From GW2011-AR5 sp041645025 (lineage in GTDB: Archaea > Aenigmatarchaeota > Aenigmatarchaeia > GW2011-AR5): a stretch of DNA of 43,386 nucleotides. The translations under genes were made by a program, and so were the position numbers. Numbering within the stretch: the first letter of the stretch is position 1; every line of letters begins with the position of its first letter. This document shows, piece after piece, positions 7,558 to 15,158 of the stretch. Under the pieces are notes generated by a model. The model made no database searches. It saw only the letters and a program-made list of their open reading frames with translations, and was not told where the DNA came from. The DNA is taken from NCBI GenBank assembly GCA_041645025.1, contig JBAZQV010000004.1:1-43386 (forward strand). The letters are read 5' to 3'.

Positions 7558-8269
7558 ATTTTTTATATTCACTCTTTGCCTCATACGCACTTTTCCCTGT
7601 TTTGTAGGCGGGTTTTGTTCCATAAGCGGCTACAGCGCTGTCTATCAGCGAGTCAAACATGTTGTAGCCTTTTTTGCCTGATTCGTAGGAACCCGATTTT
7701 TTATCATATTTGTTTTCATCATGCATCATATTGGGAGAAAAATTAGTATTGTACCTTATGGAACTGGTTTCCAGTATTTTAAGCACTTTTTGTCGCATGT
7801 CAAAATCCAAGTGTTGTAACATAGGTTGAAGATTTGCAAAACCCTTTTCTATATCAGCAGGACTCAAATCTTCGACACTTCTGAAAACTTTGAATTCAGT
7901 ACAATTAATCATCTTCATATCAGAGGTACTGCTATTTACCAACCCGGTCCATGACAATTTGACATCCCTCATTTCAGAGTCTACAAATAGCGATTCTGAT
8001 AACCCAGAGTACTCAATTTTACAGTTAATAAATTTTATGCGCACAAATTCGCTTTGATTGAAAGAAGCAAAGAAAAACTCACAACCCTCAAAAGTGACAT
8101 TCCGAAAAGTGCAATTTCTCATTGTCACAAAGAAAAATTTTGAATTTCTGATGGTAATATCCCTGATTTCATGGACGCTAAGATCAGCATATTGCATATA
8201 GATGTCGTTGAATTCCTTCTGACCGGATTTTATTTTTTCAAGAAATTCTATGCTTGTCAGGTTTTCCAT
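7556..8269 (-). CDS. Pentapeptide-repeat protein with Tyr/Lys-rich C-terminal tail
   Basis: About 237 residues, starting at the second in-frame ATG (8269), because the first (8278) lacks a clear ribosome site. Residues about 35-125 show pentapeptide repeats with F or L every five residues (for example C-T-F-R-N-V-T-F-E-G-C-E-F-F-F), predicting a right-handed quadrilateral beta-helix. Residues 130-165 are helical. The last ~45 residues are a low-complexity tail rich in Y, K, S and G with spaced YK motifs, much like the tail of the PQQ-propeller protein at 21917-23281. No signal peptide. Target unknown; pentapeptide proteins often act as binding scaffolds or gyrase mimics. Confidence 0.8.
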   Translation of the reverse strand: MENLTSIEFLEKIKSGQKEFNDIYMQYADLSVHEIRDITIRNSKFFFVTMRNCTFRNVTFEGCEFFFASFNQSEFVRIKFINCKIEYSGLSESLFVDSEMRDVKLSWTGLVNSSTSDMKMINCTEFKVFRSVEDLSPADIEKGFANLQPMLQHLDFDMRQKVLKILETSSIRYNTNFSPNMMHDENKYDKKSGSYESGKKGYNMFDSLIDSAVAAYGTKPAYKTGKSAYEAKSEYKK

Positions 8270-8300
8270 ACAAACCATTAATGCAGAAACAATTAAATCA

Positions 8301-8660
8301 TCATTTTTTCCTGAAGCCCAGCGAACAGGAGTTTATGCAATACCGCTTTCCATGGGGCCCGTCATTGAAAAGATGACCCAGATGGCCGCCGCACTTTGCA
8401 CAGACAACTTCTGTCCGGTGCATGCCATGACTGTTATCCTCAATAAGCTTTACGTTTCCTTTCGCGACGTCGTAGAAACTCGGCCATCCGGTGCCTGAGT
8501 CAAACTTAGTCTCGCTGCTGAACAGTTGCGAACCGCAGCCTGCACACGTGTATGTACCTTTTTCCCTGTTTTTCAGGAGTTTTCCTGTGAAAGGCGCTTC
8601 TGTGCCCTTTTCTATTAAGACGCGGCGCTGCTCTGGCGTGAGTTTCTTTCTTGTTTGCAT
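8301..8660 (-). CDS. msrB: Peptide-methionine (R)-S-oxide reductase MsrB
   Basis: 119 residues, the usual length of a cytosolic MsrB. Zinc CxxC pairs C-A-G-C (residues about 39-42) and C-A-K-C (about 87-90), T-G-W-P-S-F (about 57-62), G-H-L-G-H-L-F (about 93-99) and the catalytic R-Y-C-I-N-S motif (about 107-112) are all present. The active-site region reads N-S-C-S rather than the more common N-S-A/V-S, adding an extra cysteine two residues after the catalytic motif. Reduces the R-epimer of methionine sulfoxide in proteins. Encoded singly, just upstream of the pentapeptide gene. Confidence 0.95.
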   Translation of the reverse strand: MQTRKKLTPEQRRVLIEKGTEAPFTGKLLKNREKGTYTCAGCGSQLFSSETKFDSGTGWPSFYDVAKGNVKLIEDNSHGMHRTEVVCAKCGGHLGHLFNDGPHGKRYCINSCSLGFRKK

Positions 8661-8692
8661 AAGTTTATTATTTTATGGGAATAATTATTAGA

Positions 8693-8820
8693 ATGGTCAT
8701 CGTAAAGCGCGGGTACCAATGGATTCTTTACACAAAGGACTTGTGGTTTGTGGCAAGTTTCGCACGAAAAAGGATGCGCTGAAGCGCGAGAGGCAGATAC
8801 AATTTTTCAAGCACAGGTAA
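8693..8820 (+). pseudogene. Probable frameshifted small gene
   Basis: From the ATG at 8693 one frame reads M-V-I-V-K-R-G-Y-Q-W-I-L-Y-T-K-D and stops soon after. From the ATG at 8719 a second frame reads G-L-V-V-C-G-K-F-R-T-K-K-D-A-L-K-R-E-R-Q to a TAA at 8818. Joined near 8738 they would give one compact protein of about 40 residues ending in Q-I-Q-F-F-K-H-R. The two halves fit better as one small conserved protein than as two unrelated ones. The 33-residue product from 8719 might still be expressed by itself. Mutation or an assembly error are both possible. Confidence 0.4.
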
Positions 8821-8853
8821 TCATCTTTAATTTCTTTTGGTTATACTTCTTTC

Positions 8854-8955
8854 ATGTTAGCGATAGAATTTCAGGCGATAACATTCGGTTTCCTGATAAT
8901 ACTTGTAGCTGCGACGCTGGCCAGGCACTACAATGACTATGTTGAAGAATTCTGA
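8854..8955 (+). CDS. 33-residue single-pass membrane microprotein
   Basis: M-L-A-I-E-F then a hydrophobic run A-I-T-F-G-F-L-I-I-L-V-A-A-T-L-A (residues about 7-22) and a polar end R-H-Y-N-D-Y-V-E-E-F. The following gene starts eight bases after its stop with a GTGAG ribosome site in between, suggesting an operon. No family recognised. Short length lowers confidence, but the hydrophobic-then-charged layout is typical of real single-pass microproteins. Confidence 0.45.
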   Translation: MLAIEFQAITFGFLIILVAATLARHYNDYVEEF

Positions 8956-8963
8956 GTGAGATT

Positions 8964-9245
8964 ATGGACGAAGAAAAGCTATACGAATACATTAAAGATC
9001 GGCAAGTTTTGGAAATATTCACAACACTATGCCACGAATTAGAGATGCTTGAACCCAACGGGGCAACTATTCATATTAGGAGGGGTTTACAACAGGGTTT
9101 TAGTTCCAGAAAGTTGATGTATGAAGCTGGTGTTTACCCTGACGGTGAAACATTTTCTGGATACAGAGAAAGAGACGAACGCGATTACGCGTGGACAATA
9201 AAGAAAATAGCACGTGCCATTACAGAATTACATTTAACTATTTAG
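8964..9245 (+). CDS. Hypothetical protein, acidic N-terminus
   Basis: 93 residues, soluble, mostly helical, preceded by GTGAG. No family recognised. It contains S-R-K-L-M-Y-E-A-G-V in the middle, which resembles S-R-E-A-Y-E-A-G-V in the small protein at 12875-13126; this may be a shared motif or chance. Its stop lies just before the 3' end of the convergent epimerase gene. Confidence 0.6.
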   Translation: MDEEKLYEYIKDRQVLEIFTTLCHELEMLEPNGATIHIRRGLQQGFSSRKLMYEAGVYPDGETFSGYRERDERDYAWTIKKIARAITELHLTI

Positions 9246-9246
9246 T

Positions 9247-10119
9247 CTATTTCAAATGTTCAATAACGGAGAAATCGAAGCCCTGGCTTTTTAGAACAAG
9301 TTCAATGCCGTCAGGCAGCTCTGTTTTCGGGAACCATGTAGTTTTCTGTATGTTTGTTATGTCTGCCTTGCTGCGCGTTATCTCTCCTGGCACAGCAGGG
9401 CCGAACTTGATGTTTGGCTTGCTTTTTGTCATGCTGTGAATTATGTCAACTATTTCCATTACGGAGGTTTCTTTTCCAGTGCCAATGTTATATGTGCCGC
9501 TTGCCTCAAGACCGAGCATAAGTGCGCTTACTACATCATCAATGTAGATGAAATCTCTTGTCTGGTTGCCGTGCCCGAATATAGTTACATCATCGTATTT
9601 TGGTATTAGTTTGCAGAATTTGTTTATCACGCTGTGGCCTCCAGGCCCATAGGCGTTGAATAGCCGGGCTATGAAAGAACCTTCAGGACATATCTTCTCG
9701 GCACGCAGCTTGCTTTTTCCATACTGGCTCAGTGGATGACACTCATCTGATTCTTTTGTAATCTTTGACTCGCCGTAGACTGCTGCTGACGAAGTGAAAA
9801 CGACTTTTGCACCAGCAGCTTTTGCCGCCTCAAAGATATTCTTCGAGCCAATAAAATTAGTATTGTACACCAGATCGTCATCTGTTGCCCTCGCTTCAGT
9901 TATGGCAGCCAGATGGAAAACAGCTTCCACCCCTCTCACTGCCCGCTGAACATCATCCGCGTCACGCACGTCACCTTCGATTATTTTTACTTTGTCTATG
10001 GGATCTTTTTTTGATGTGGAGAAGTTGTCGTAGACAGTAACATTATGACCCTTTGAAACAAGCCTGCTTACAAGATGGCGTCCTATGAAGCCCGCGCCAC
10101 CAGTAACGAGTATATTCAT
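9247..10119 (-). CDS. NAD-dependent sugar epimerase/dehydratase (UDP-glucose 4-epimerase type)
   Basis: About 290 residues from the ATG at 10119; an upstream in-frame start at 10227 would add a non-conserved extension. Rossmann fold NAD site G-G-A-G-F-I-G-R-H (residues about 7-15), T-S-S-A-A-V-Y-G and catalytic Y-G-K-S-K (near residues 128-132), R-L-F-N-A-Y-G-P-G and R-D-F-I-Y-I-D-D-V follow the extended SDR order. Likely acts on nucleotide sugars for surface glycans; exact substrate cannot be read from sequence. A family-2 glycosyltransferase is encoded about 800 bases away on the same strand. Confidence 0.92.
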   Translation of the reverse strand: MNILVTGGAGFIGRHLVSRLVSKGHNVTVYDNFSTSKKDPIDKVKIIEGDVRDADDVQRAVRGVEAVFHLAAITEARATDDDLVYNTNFIGSKNIFEAAKAAGAKVVFTSSAAVYGESKITKESDECHPLSQYGKSKLRAEKICPEGSFIARLFNAYGPGGHSVINKFCKLIPKYDDVTIFGHGNQTRDFIYIDDVVSALMLGLEASGTYNIGTGKETSVMEIVDIIHSMTKSKPNIKFGPAVPGEITRSKADITNIQKTTWFPKTELPDGIELVLKSQGFDFSVIEHLK

Positions 10120-10157
10120 GTTTTTACTAATCAGGGAAATTTTAAATAAGAGAAGAA

Positions 10158-10418
10158 TCAATCGAAAGCCGCGTACACAACTTTTCTCCCCAACGTACCC
10201 GTTGCATAGGTAGTTTGGTCGTACCATCTGGGATATAGCTGGCCAAATCTGCTTCTTATCTGCTCATCTGCTTCTTGTGGGGTGTAGCCTTTGTCTAATT
10301 CACGCTTGGCTACTAGTGCATTACCTCCATTAACCATTAATCCCCATGCAAGTGTAGCGCTGAGCGTTACTTTCGACCATAATGGCAGATTACTCCAAGT
10401 CTTCTTTACGTAATTCAT
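10158..10418 (-). CDS. Small membrane-anchored protein, third paralog of the 85/888 family
   Basis: 86 residues. Hydrophobic segment at about residues 15-36, then D-K-G-Y-T-P-Q-E-A-D-E-Q-I-R-S-R-F (about 42-58) and a final G-R-K-V-V-Y-A-A. The G-Y-T-x-x-x-x-E motif and the late G-R-x-x-x-Y-A match the proteins at 85-345 and 888-1124. Sits between the epimerase and Sec61-beta genes, all leftward. No function known. Confidence 0.62.
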   Translation of the reverse strand: MNYVKKTWSNLPLWSKVTLSATLAWGLMVNGGNALVAKRELDKGYTPQEADEQIRSRFGQLYPRWYDQTTYATGTLGRKVVYAAFD

Positions 10419-10452
10419 AGAAATCGTATAGATTAAATCTTCTTAACCTTAA

Positions 10453-10608
10453 TCACGCGAACAACTTGAGAAGTATTATGGCAGCGCCGAACACTACACT
10501 GATTGCTATTACGTGTGAAGGTCTTATTTTTATGTGGTCTTCCACGTCCATGTAACGCATTATGCCTGCTGTTGACTGTGGCATGTAGGTCTTTTCTTTC
10601 TCGGCCAT
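10453..10608 (-). CDS. secG: Sec61-beta / archaeal SecG, preprotein translocase subunit
   Basis: 51 residues from the ATG at 10608. Diagnostic order: P-Q-S-T-A-G-I-M-R-Y near the N-terminus, I-K-I-R-P-S-H-V in the middle, then one C-terminal membrane helix (about residues 33-49). This is the tail-anchored third subunit of the SecYEG/Sec61 channel. A longer in-frame reading to 10893 exists but has no family support and crosses an opposite-strand gene. Confidence 0.92.
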   Translation of the reverse strand: MAEKEKTYMPQSTAGIMRYMDVEDHIKIRPSHVIAISVVFGAAIILLKLFA

Positions 10609-10668
10609 AACTAACATGAAGCAACGTAAGCTTAAATATGTTATTTCGAAAGGAAATAAGTGATTAAT

Positions 10669-10900
10669 ATGGATGAACAAATGAGAAGATCTCTTAGGCA
10701 GGCATACAATAACCTTCGTGATATGGATATTGGTAAATATGAGGCAACCTGGATGCAGCGGCACGGTTTTACGGCGTTGGCAGAAAAGCCCTTCAAAAAT
10801 ACCCGACAGACCGGTCGTTATTAGCAGAGAAAGAGAAATGAACGCGATGCTGGACAGAGTCACAAAAAAACTCACTGGCGTAAGATCGAGCATTTTCTAG
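10669..10900 (+). pseudogene. Small soluble protein gene with apparent +1 frameshift
   Basis: The ATG at 10669 opens a frame of 51 residues that stops at 10822-10824. A second frame continues from a run of five A at 10795-10799 with I-P-D-R-P-V-V-I-S-R-E-R-E-M-N and ends at 10900. Removing one A would give a single 76-residue basic protein. The homopolymer suggests either a sequencing indel or a real slippage site. Family not recognised. Convergent with, and overlapping by four bases, the glycosyltransferase gene. Confidence 0.45.
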
Positions 10901-11607
10901 AATTTTGCCAGCAGGCTGCGGGACATGTTTTTCATTACAAACAGGAAGTCCTCAAAATAGCTTCTAAGATGCCTTTTACGCCTTCGCATCAGATAACGGA
11001 AGTTGTTTATACCATCCCAGAATGATACGCCTTTTCTGTAGATTGGCGAGTCAACGTAGATATTTGCATATTTCAATCTGTTCCTGCCGACTTCGAAAAT
11101 TATCTCCACGGCAATCTCATAGCGCTCGGCACGAAGGTAAAATTTCTTAAGAGCTTCACCCTTAAAGGCCCGGAAACCGCTTTCTGTATCCCTTAGATTT
11201 GTTCCTGATATCAGATTAGTAAAAAATTGCAGGAAAAAGTTTCCAAATCTTTTTACAAAGGGGTACTTTGAAAGGTCGCGGGTTCCAAGCACAAAGTCAT
11301 AGCCTGCTTCTATCATTTCGACAAAACGCGGTATTTCCTCAGGCCTGTGCTGGCCGTCAGCGTCGAGTGTTATGATTATATCAGCATGCAGCTGGAGGGC
11401 TTTTTCGAAGCCGGTTCTAAGTGCAGAGCCTAGGCCACTATTTGCCTTGTGGACAACTACCATGGCGCCTGCTTTCTTCGCTTCTGCTACGGTTTTGTCC
11501 TTGGACGCGTCGTCAACAACGATAACCTTGCCGTATTTTATCGCTTTTTTCACGATTGCGGCGACGGTTTTTTCCTCATTGTAGGCTGGAATAACGATTG
11601 CTATCAT
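10897..11607 (-). CDS. Family 2 glycosyltransferase, dolichyl-phosphate sugar synthase-like
   Basis: About 236 residues from the ATG at 11607, preceded by AGGTG at a good distance. GT-A fold: I-P-A-Y-N-E-E (residues about 6-12), V-V-D-D-A-S-K-D (about 33-40), D-A-D-G-Q-H (about 81-86, the D-x-D metal site), and D-T-E-S-G-F-R-A-F (about 140-148). This resembles polyprenyl-phosphate mannosyl/glucosyltransferases that load sugars on dolichol phosphate. No C-terminal membrane helices. Likely cytoplasmic face of the membrane, for glycolipid or N-glycan synthesis; acceptor is an inference. Confidence 0.88.
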   Translation of the reverse strand: MIAIVIPAYNEEKTVAAIVKKAIKYGKVIVVDDASKDKTVAEAKKAGAMVVVHKANSGLGSALRTGFEKALQLHADIIITLDADGQHRPEEIPRFVEMIEAGYDFVLGTRDLSKYPFVKRFGNFFLQFFTNLISGTNLRDTESGFRAFKGEALKKFYLRAERYEIAVEIIFEVGRNRLKYANIYVDSPIYRKGVSFWDGINNFRYLMRRRKRHLRSYFEDFLFVMKNMSRSLLAKF

Positions 11608-11651
11608 TTTAACACCTGGCAATTAAAAAATCTATTTTAAAAGGATTTATA

Positions 11652-11800
11652 GCAAACCAATTAAATAGTTTGGATATCATAAATTGGTTTACTATATGTG
11701 ACCAACTTGTGTAATACGAGAAAGAACTTTGTTCTTTCTGTACAGCAAGAGCAAAGCTCTTGCTTGTATCTAAATATTAAGTTGGTCAGCTATATACTGA
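11652..11800. repeat. Multi-stem structured element, full copy 1
   Basis: Nested inverted repeats: stem A AAACCAATT (11654-11662) with AATTGGTTT (11682-11690); outer stem B GACCAACTT (11700-11708) with AAGTTGGTC (11779-11787); inside B two hairpins, AGAAAGAAC-ttt-GTTCTTTCT (11719-11739) and AGCAAGAGC-aaa-GCTCTTGCT (11744-11764). A second full copy is at 42526-42678. The inner hairpins differ in sequence between copies but stay paired, so structure is what is conserved. Ends about 25 bases before tmk. Could be a non-autonomous mobile repeat or an RNA. Confidence 0.85.
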
Positions 11801-11824
11801 AACAACAATAGTTAAGTGATTTTT

Positions 11825-12412
11825 ATGACAGGAAAGCTCTATGTTTTTGAAGGACTCGACGGCTCTGGACTTACCACACAGGCCGCGCTTCTTAGAAACT
11901 ATTTTTTGAGCAAAGGCAAGGATGCTGTACTTACTAAGGAACCTACAGACGGTCTTATAGGCGGTATAATTAAGGCTGCCCTGCGCGATGAATGGAAAAC
12001 GAACCCGCTGGTGCTACAGATGCTTTTTACCGCAGACAGGGCACACCACCTTACTACGGAAATAGAACCAGCCCTGAAGAAGAACAAGGTCGTAGTATGC
12101 GACCGCTACATACTATCCTCGCTTGTTTACGGCTCGCTTAATACTTCCATGGATGTGCTAAAGCAGCTCAATGCGCACTTCCTCAAGCCCCACATGACTA
12201 TAGTTATTGATACGAACCCGAAGATATGCATGGAACGAATGAAAAAGGGGCGCCATCATGTTGAGCTTTTCGAGGAAGAACACAAGCTTGTACAGATAAG
12301 ACAGAACCTTATCTCGCTGAAGAAATACTTCCCGGACACGTATTTTGTTGACGGAAACAGAAAGCCAGACGAGGTCTTCGAAGACGTCAAGAGAATAATA
12401 GGGAAGATATAG
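11825..12412 (+). CDS. tmk: Thymidylate kinase-like P-loop protein
   Basis: 196 residues from the ATG at 11825 (GTGATTTTT before it). Family features: F-E-G-L-D-G-S-G (residues about 7-14), T-K-E-P-T (about 39-43), D-R-Y-I-L-S-S-L-V-Y-G (about 94-104), and R-M-K-K-G-R-H in the lid. The P-loop reads G-S-G-L-T-T-Q: the Walker A lysine is replaced by leucine, which would be expected to weaken or change catalysis. dTMP kinase makes dTDP for DNA synthesis. This may be a diverged active enzyme or an inactive paralog; another tmk may exist outside the window. Confidence 0.85.
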   Translation: MTGKLYVFEGLDGSGLTTQAALLRNYFLSKGKDAVLTKEPTDGLIGGIIKAALRDEWKTNPLVLQMLFTADRAHHLTTEIEPALKKNKVVVCDRYILSSLVYGSLNTSMDVLKQLNAHFLKPHMTIVIDTNPKICMERMKKGRHHVELFEEEHKLVQIRQNLISLKKYFPDTYFVDGNRKPDEVFEDVKRIIGKI

Positions 12413-12414
12413 AA

Positions 12415-12864
12415 TCATTCGCTTTCTTCAGGAGAAACAGGCATATTTTCATTTTTGGATCCTTTTCTATGATAAGTCAGTGAGCTGCTCCTAATATCGT
12501 AGCTTAGCGAAAATTTACCTTCTGGTACACCAAATCGTGTACTGAAGTACAAAGAAACAAACTCAGGAATTCTTACAAATGGTTTTCTCAGGCCTGTTAT
12601 ATCTAAAATATCCTCCTCATGCATGGCGTGGCTAATTCCACGGTCAAACATGAATACTGCGTAGAATGCAAATGGCATTCTTGAGCTCTGTACAGAAGGC
12701 CATTCCTGAAATTCGCTAAAATAGTGATATGTAGGTCTTCCCCTGACCGTTACGTCCTGCATGCTACAGCTACCGCTCTGTGAGCCATGTCTTGTGGGCT
12801 CGTCAAGCCTTCCGTATGCAATGTCCAGAAGCTCTTGCCATTCATCTTTAACAACATGTGACAT
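12415..12864 (-). CDS. Hypothetical soluble protein
   Basis: 149 residues, no membrane segment, aromatic-rich middle part (P-F-A-F-Y-A-V-F-M-F-D-R) and an acidic, serine-rich C-terminus. No family recognised. The start is supported by AGGTGG overlapping the stop of the upstream gene (12875-13126), so the two are likely cotranscribed and coupled. It converges with tmk, with two bases between the stops. Confidence 0.6.
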   Translation of the reverse strand: MSHVVKDEWQELLDIAYGRLDEPTRHGSQSGSCSMQDVTVRGRPTYHYFSEFQEWPSVQSSRMPFAFYAVFMFDRGISHAMHEEDILDITGLRKPFVRIPEFVSLYFSTRFGVPEGKFSLSYDIRSSSLTYHRKGSKNENMPVSPEESE

Positions 12865-12874
12865 ATTTTACCAC

Positions 12875-13126
12875 CTAAATGCCAAGCTGACGTAGGCCAC
12901 CAACATCCCCAACAGGATTTCTTATTACAGAATCTATCAAAGCATACTGATTTGGCCGGCAAAATTCTCTCATCATGCTTACTCCGGCTTCGTACGCTTC
13001 TCTTGAGCGTCTTATGCCAAATCGTGCTAGGTACAAAGCTCCCCTAGCTCTTGCTCTGTTATTAGGCAAGCTTCTTACCAGTTCTATCATTTCTACTGCA
13101 TTTAGATAGTTGTCTCCTTCTGCCAT
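12875..13126 (-). CDS. Hypothetical small helical protein
   Basis: 83 residues from the ATG at 13126, chosen because AGGTGAT precedes it at normal spacing. Arg/Ala-rich helices (R-A-R-A-R-G-A-L-Y-L-A-R) and an S-R-E-A-Y-E-A-G-V motif resembling one in the protein at 8964-9245. No membrane segment. Part of a leftward trio with 12415-12864 and 13142-13528. Confidence 0.6.
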   Translation of the reverse strand: MAEGDNYLNAVEMIELVRSLPNNRARARGALYLARFGIRRSREAYEAGVSMMREFCRPNQYALIDSVIRNPVGDVGGLRQLGI

Positions 13127-13141
13127 TTTTATCACCTCGTT

Positions 13142-13528
13142 TTATTTTCCATATTCTCTCAGCAGTTCGTTAAAATCCCTTTGCAATTCTTGCGCCCGCT
13201 TGGCGTCTCGGTATTCAAAAACATTAGATGTGTTTTTTCGACAATCGGTGTATGCTGGGTCTGGTTCCCTTGGAATAACTGTTGTACAGGTGGTTGTTGT
13301 TACGCGATCTACATTTCCATCACCGTCGAAATCCTCATATTCGCGCGTTCTTCCAGAACCGCCGCCAAGAAGGTTCACAATTACCTCTTCTCTTGTTTGT
13401 CTGATGTCCGTTATCCTAGTGTAACCAGCTCTTCTCTCTACTATTACATCTGGCCTGAATGCACAGTAGGCAGCTGCACCTATCAAGAGAGCCGCACCAC
13501 CAATTAAAATGCCTCTTGCTACAGTCAT
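13142..13528 (-). CDS. Membrane-anchored protein with EF-hand-like calcium loop
   Basis: 128 residues. N-terminal hydrophobic anchor or signal segment (residues about 5-25), then R-A-G-Y-T-R, and a D-F-D-G-D-G-N-V-D loop (residues about 66-74) matching the DxDxDG pattern of EF-hand, dockerin and FG-GAP calcium sites. Two later cysteines (about 80 and 95) could form a disulfide if exported. Start supported by AGGGTG upstream. First gene of a leftward trio; probably faces outside the cell. Confidence 0.65.
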   Translation of the reverse strand: MTVARGILIGGAALLIGAAAYCAFRPDVIVERRAGYTRITDIRQTREEVIVNLLGGGSGRTREYEDFDGDGNVDRVTTTTCTTVIPREPDPAYTDCRKNTSNVFEYRDAKRAQELQRDFNELLREYGK

Positions 13529-13609
13529 ATTTCACACCCTAATTTACGTTACTACTATATAGTTGTCTATATTGATAAAACTTATCCGTGAAAATTTAGT
13601 CAAATACGT

Positions 13610-13620
13610 ACATTTAAATA
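13610..13620 (+). promoter_or_regulatory. TATA box of the tandem Lrp gene
   Basis: ACATTTAAATA with A-rich sequence before it, ending 25 bases before the ATG at 13645. The spacing predicts a leaderless or nearly leaderless mRNA, consistent with the lack of a GGTG ribosome site. Confidence 0.55.
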
Positions 13621-13644
13621 GGAAAACGGTATAATGACTAATAT

Positions 13645-14619
13645 ATGGTTTACAAGCTTGATTTGATAGACAGGAAAATACTGATGGAGCTGGATACGGA
13701 TGCACGAGCCAGTTTTGCCAAGATCGGAAAACGAATAGGCGTGGGCAAGAACAATGTGCAGTATCGTGTAGCTAGGCTTATTGAAGATGGAGTAATTAAG
13801 AAATTCGTTCTTCAGCCGTCTCTGGCCAAGCTTGGTCTGTTTCTGGGAAAAATATATCTTCAGATGTCCGGCTATACGGAACAGACAGATGAAAGCATTT
13901 ACAAATTTCTATTGAATGACAAAAGAATAAGCTGGGTTGCAAAATGTGAAGGCAACTGGGATATGATGCTGGGCGCCTACGTAGAGAATGTGCAACAATT
14001 CAACAAGTTGCGCAATGATTTTTTCGAAAGATTTGGACAGTATGTTAATAACTATGACGTGGTTTTCCTAACAGAAGGCAGAACATCCCAGAGAACCTAC
14101 CTGCTTAATAAAAAATCTTTTCACTCGAAAAAAGTCGAGGATTTCATGGGCAAGGGAAAAATAAAACTGAAAAAGAACGACGTAAACATTCTAAGATTTA
14201 TTTCAAACAACGCAAGATTCAGCTATACAGAAGTCGCAAAGAAATTTAGGATGAATGTGAAAACGGTGCAGAGCAGGATAAAAAAAATGGAGCAAATGGG
14301 AATTATTCAGGGCTATGTTACTTTTCTTGATATAAGAAAAATAGGATATAATTTTTTCAAGCTTTGCCTGCATACAAGAGGAAAAACACAATCTGTTAAT
14401 GATATAGTTAAGTATTGCCTGGAACTGCCGAATGTGGTGCATGTAATAGAATCCGTAGGTCCGTGGGAAGTGGAACTGGAGATTGAAACTGAAAATTTGC
14501 AGGACTTTTATGACCTAATGCATAACATAAGAAACAAATTTTCCGACAGCATAAAGAAGACGGATTTTGTTGTCATTGTTGATGAAGTGAAACTTGATTT
14601 TTTCCCGGCTTGGTACTAA
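13645..14619 (+). CDS. Tandem Lrp/AsnC-family transcription regulator (two HTH-RAM units)
   Basis: 324 residues, about twice the size of a standard Lrp. Unit 1: HTH at residues about 6-55 (L-D-L-I-D-R-K-I-L-M-E-L, then A-K-I-G-K-R-I-G-V) plus an effector-like domain to about 150. Unit 2: HTH at about 175-225 (D-V-N-I-L-R-F-I-S, T-E-V-A-K-K-F-R-M) plus a RAM-like domain (V-V-H-V-I-E-S-V-G-P-W-E-V-E). The second wing contains G-I-I-Q-G-Y, typical of Lrp. Such double Lrp proteins occur in DPANN and some other archaea; ligand and targets unknown. It converges with scpB. Confidence 0.85.
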   Translation: MVYKLDLIDRKILMELDTDARASFAKIGKRIGVGKNNVQYRVARLIEDGVIKKFVLQPSLAKLGLFLGKIYLQMSGYTEQTDESIYKFLLNDKRISWVAKCEGNWDMMLGAYVENVQQFNKLRNDFFERFGQYVNNYDVVFLTEGRTSQRTYLLNKKSFHSKKVEDFMGKGKIKLKKNDVNILRFISNNARFSYTEVAKKFRMNVKTVQSRIKKMEQMGIIQGYVTFLDIRKIGYNFFKLCLHTRGKTQSVNDIVKYCLELPNVVHVIESVGPWEVELEIETENLQDFYDLMHNIRNKFSDSIKKTDFVVIVDEVKLDFFPAWY

Positions 14620-14624
14620 ATAAC

Positions 14625-15158
14625 CTATGCGTCCGACTCTTTATTTTCATTAACTTCTTTCAGTTCTCCCTTGACTTCATCCAGGTTCTTTTTGAGCTCG
14701 TTCTTCTTCGTCTCAAAGTATTCCTCGAACTTGTCTGTTGTCGTCAAAATTCGTGTGCGTGATTTCTTCTCGACATTTATCAGACCTTTTTCAGAGAGCT
14801 CTTTTACATAATCATAGGTGCGGTTGCCGATTACCTTCACGATGTCAGACTGCTTGATGGGCTCATGGTAAGCGATCACAGAGAGCACCCGTAGCAGGCC
14901 ACGTGACATGTCAGCATGGGGTGTGAGGTCAGCTACGTTTTGTATGTATTCATTTTTTACTATCAGCTTGTAGCCGCCCATATCTGATATTTTTATCCCG
15001 CTATTTTCGTTAGAATAACGCTGGTTTAGCTCGGCTAGCAATTTCTCCATTTCATCTTTTCTGCTTTTAGTCAGCTTCTGCAACTGCTCAAATGTCAGCG
15101 GATCTGTTGTTGTGAACAGTATTGCCTCAAGCAACGCCAGTTTCTGTTGGTTTGTCAT
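14625..15158 (-). CDS. scpB: Segregation and condensation protein ScpB
   Basis: 177 residues: two winged-helix domains. Residues about 5-75 (L-L-E-A-I-L-F-T-T-T-D-P-L, later G-Y-K-L-I-V-K-N-E-Y) and about 80-145 (L-S-V-I-A-Y-H-E-P-I-K-Q-S-D-I, the strongest ScpB signature) followed by an acidic/lysine tail. Partners ScpA to form the kleisin subcomplex of SMC. It starts inside the end of scpA (32-base overlap), implying coupling. Last gene of the smc operon. Confidence 0.9.
   Translation of the reverse strand: MTNQQKLALLEAILFTTTDPLTFEQLQKLTKSRKDEMEKLLAELNQRYSNENSGIKISDMGGYKLIVKNEYIQNVADLTPHADMSRGLLRVLSVIAYHEPIKQSDIVKVIGNRTYDYVKELSEKGLINVEKKSRTRILTTTDKFEEYFETKKNELKKNLDEVKGELKEVNENKESDA

Noticed and set aside
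10609..10893. Long N-terminal extension of the Sec61-beta reading frame
   Set aside because: The extension has no family similarity, lacks a ribosome site and covers a better opposite-strand small gene; the 51-residue form from 10608 is complete.
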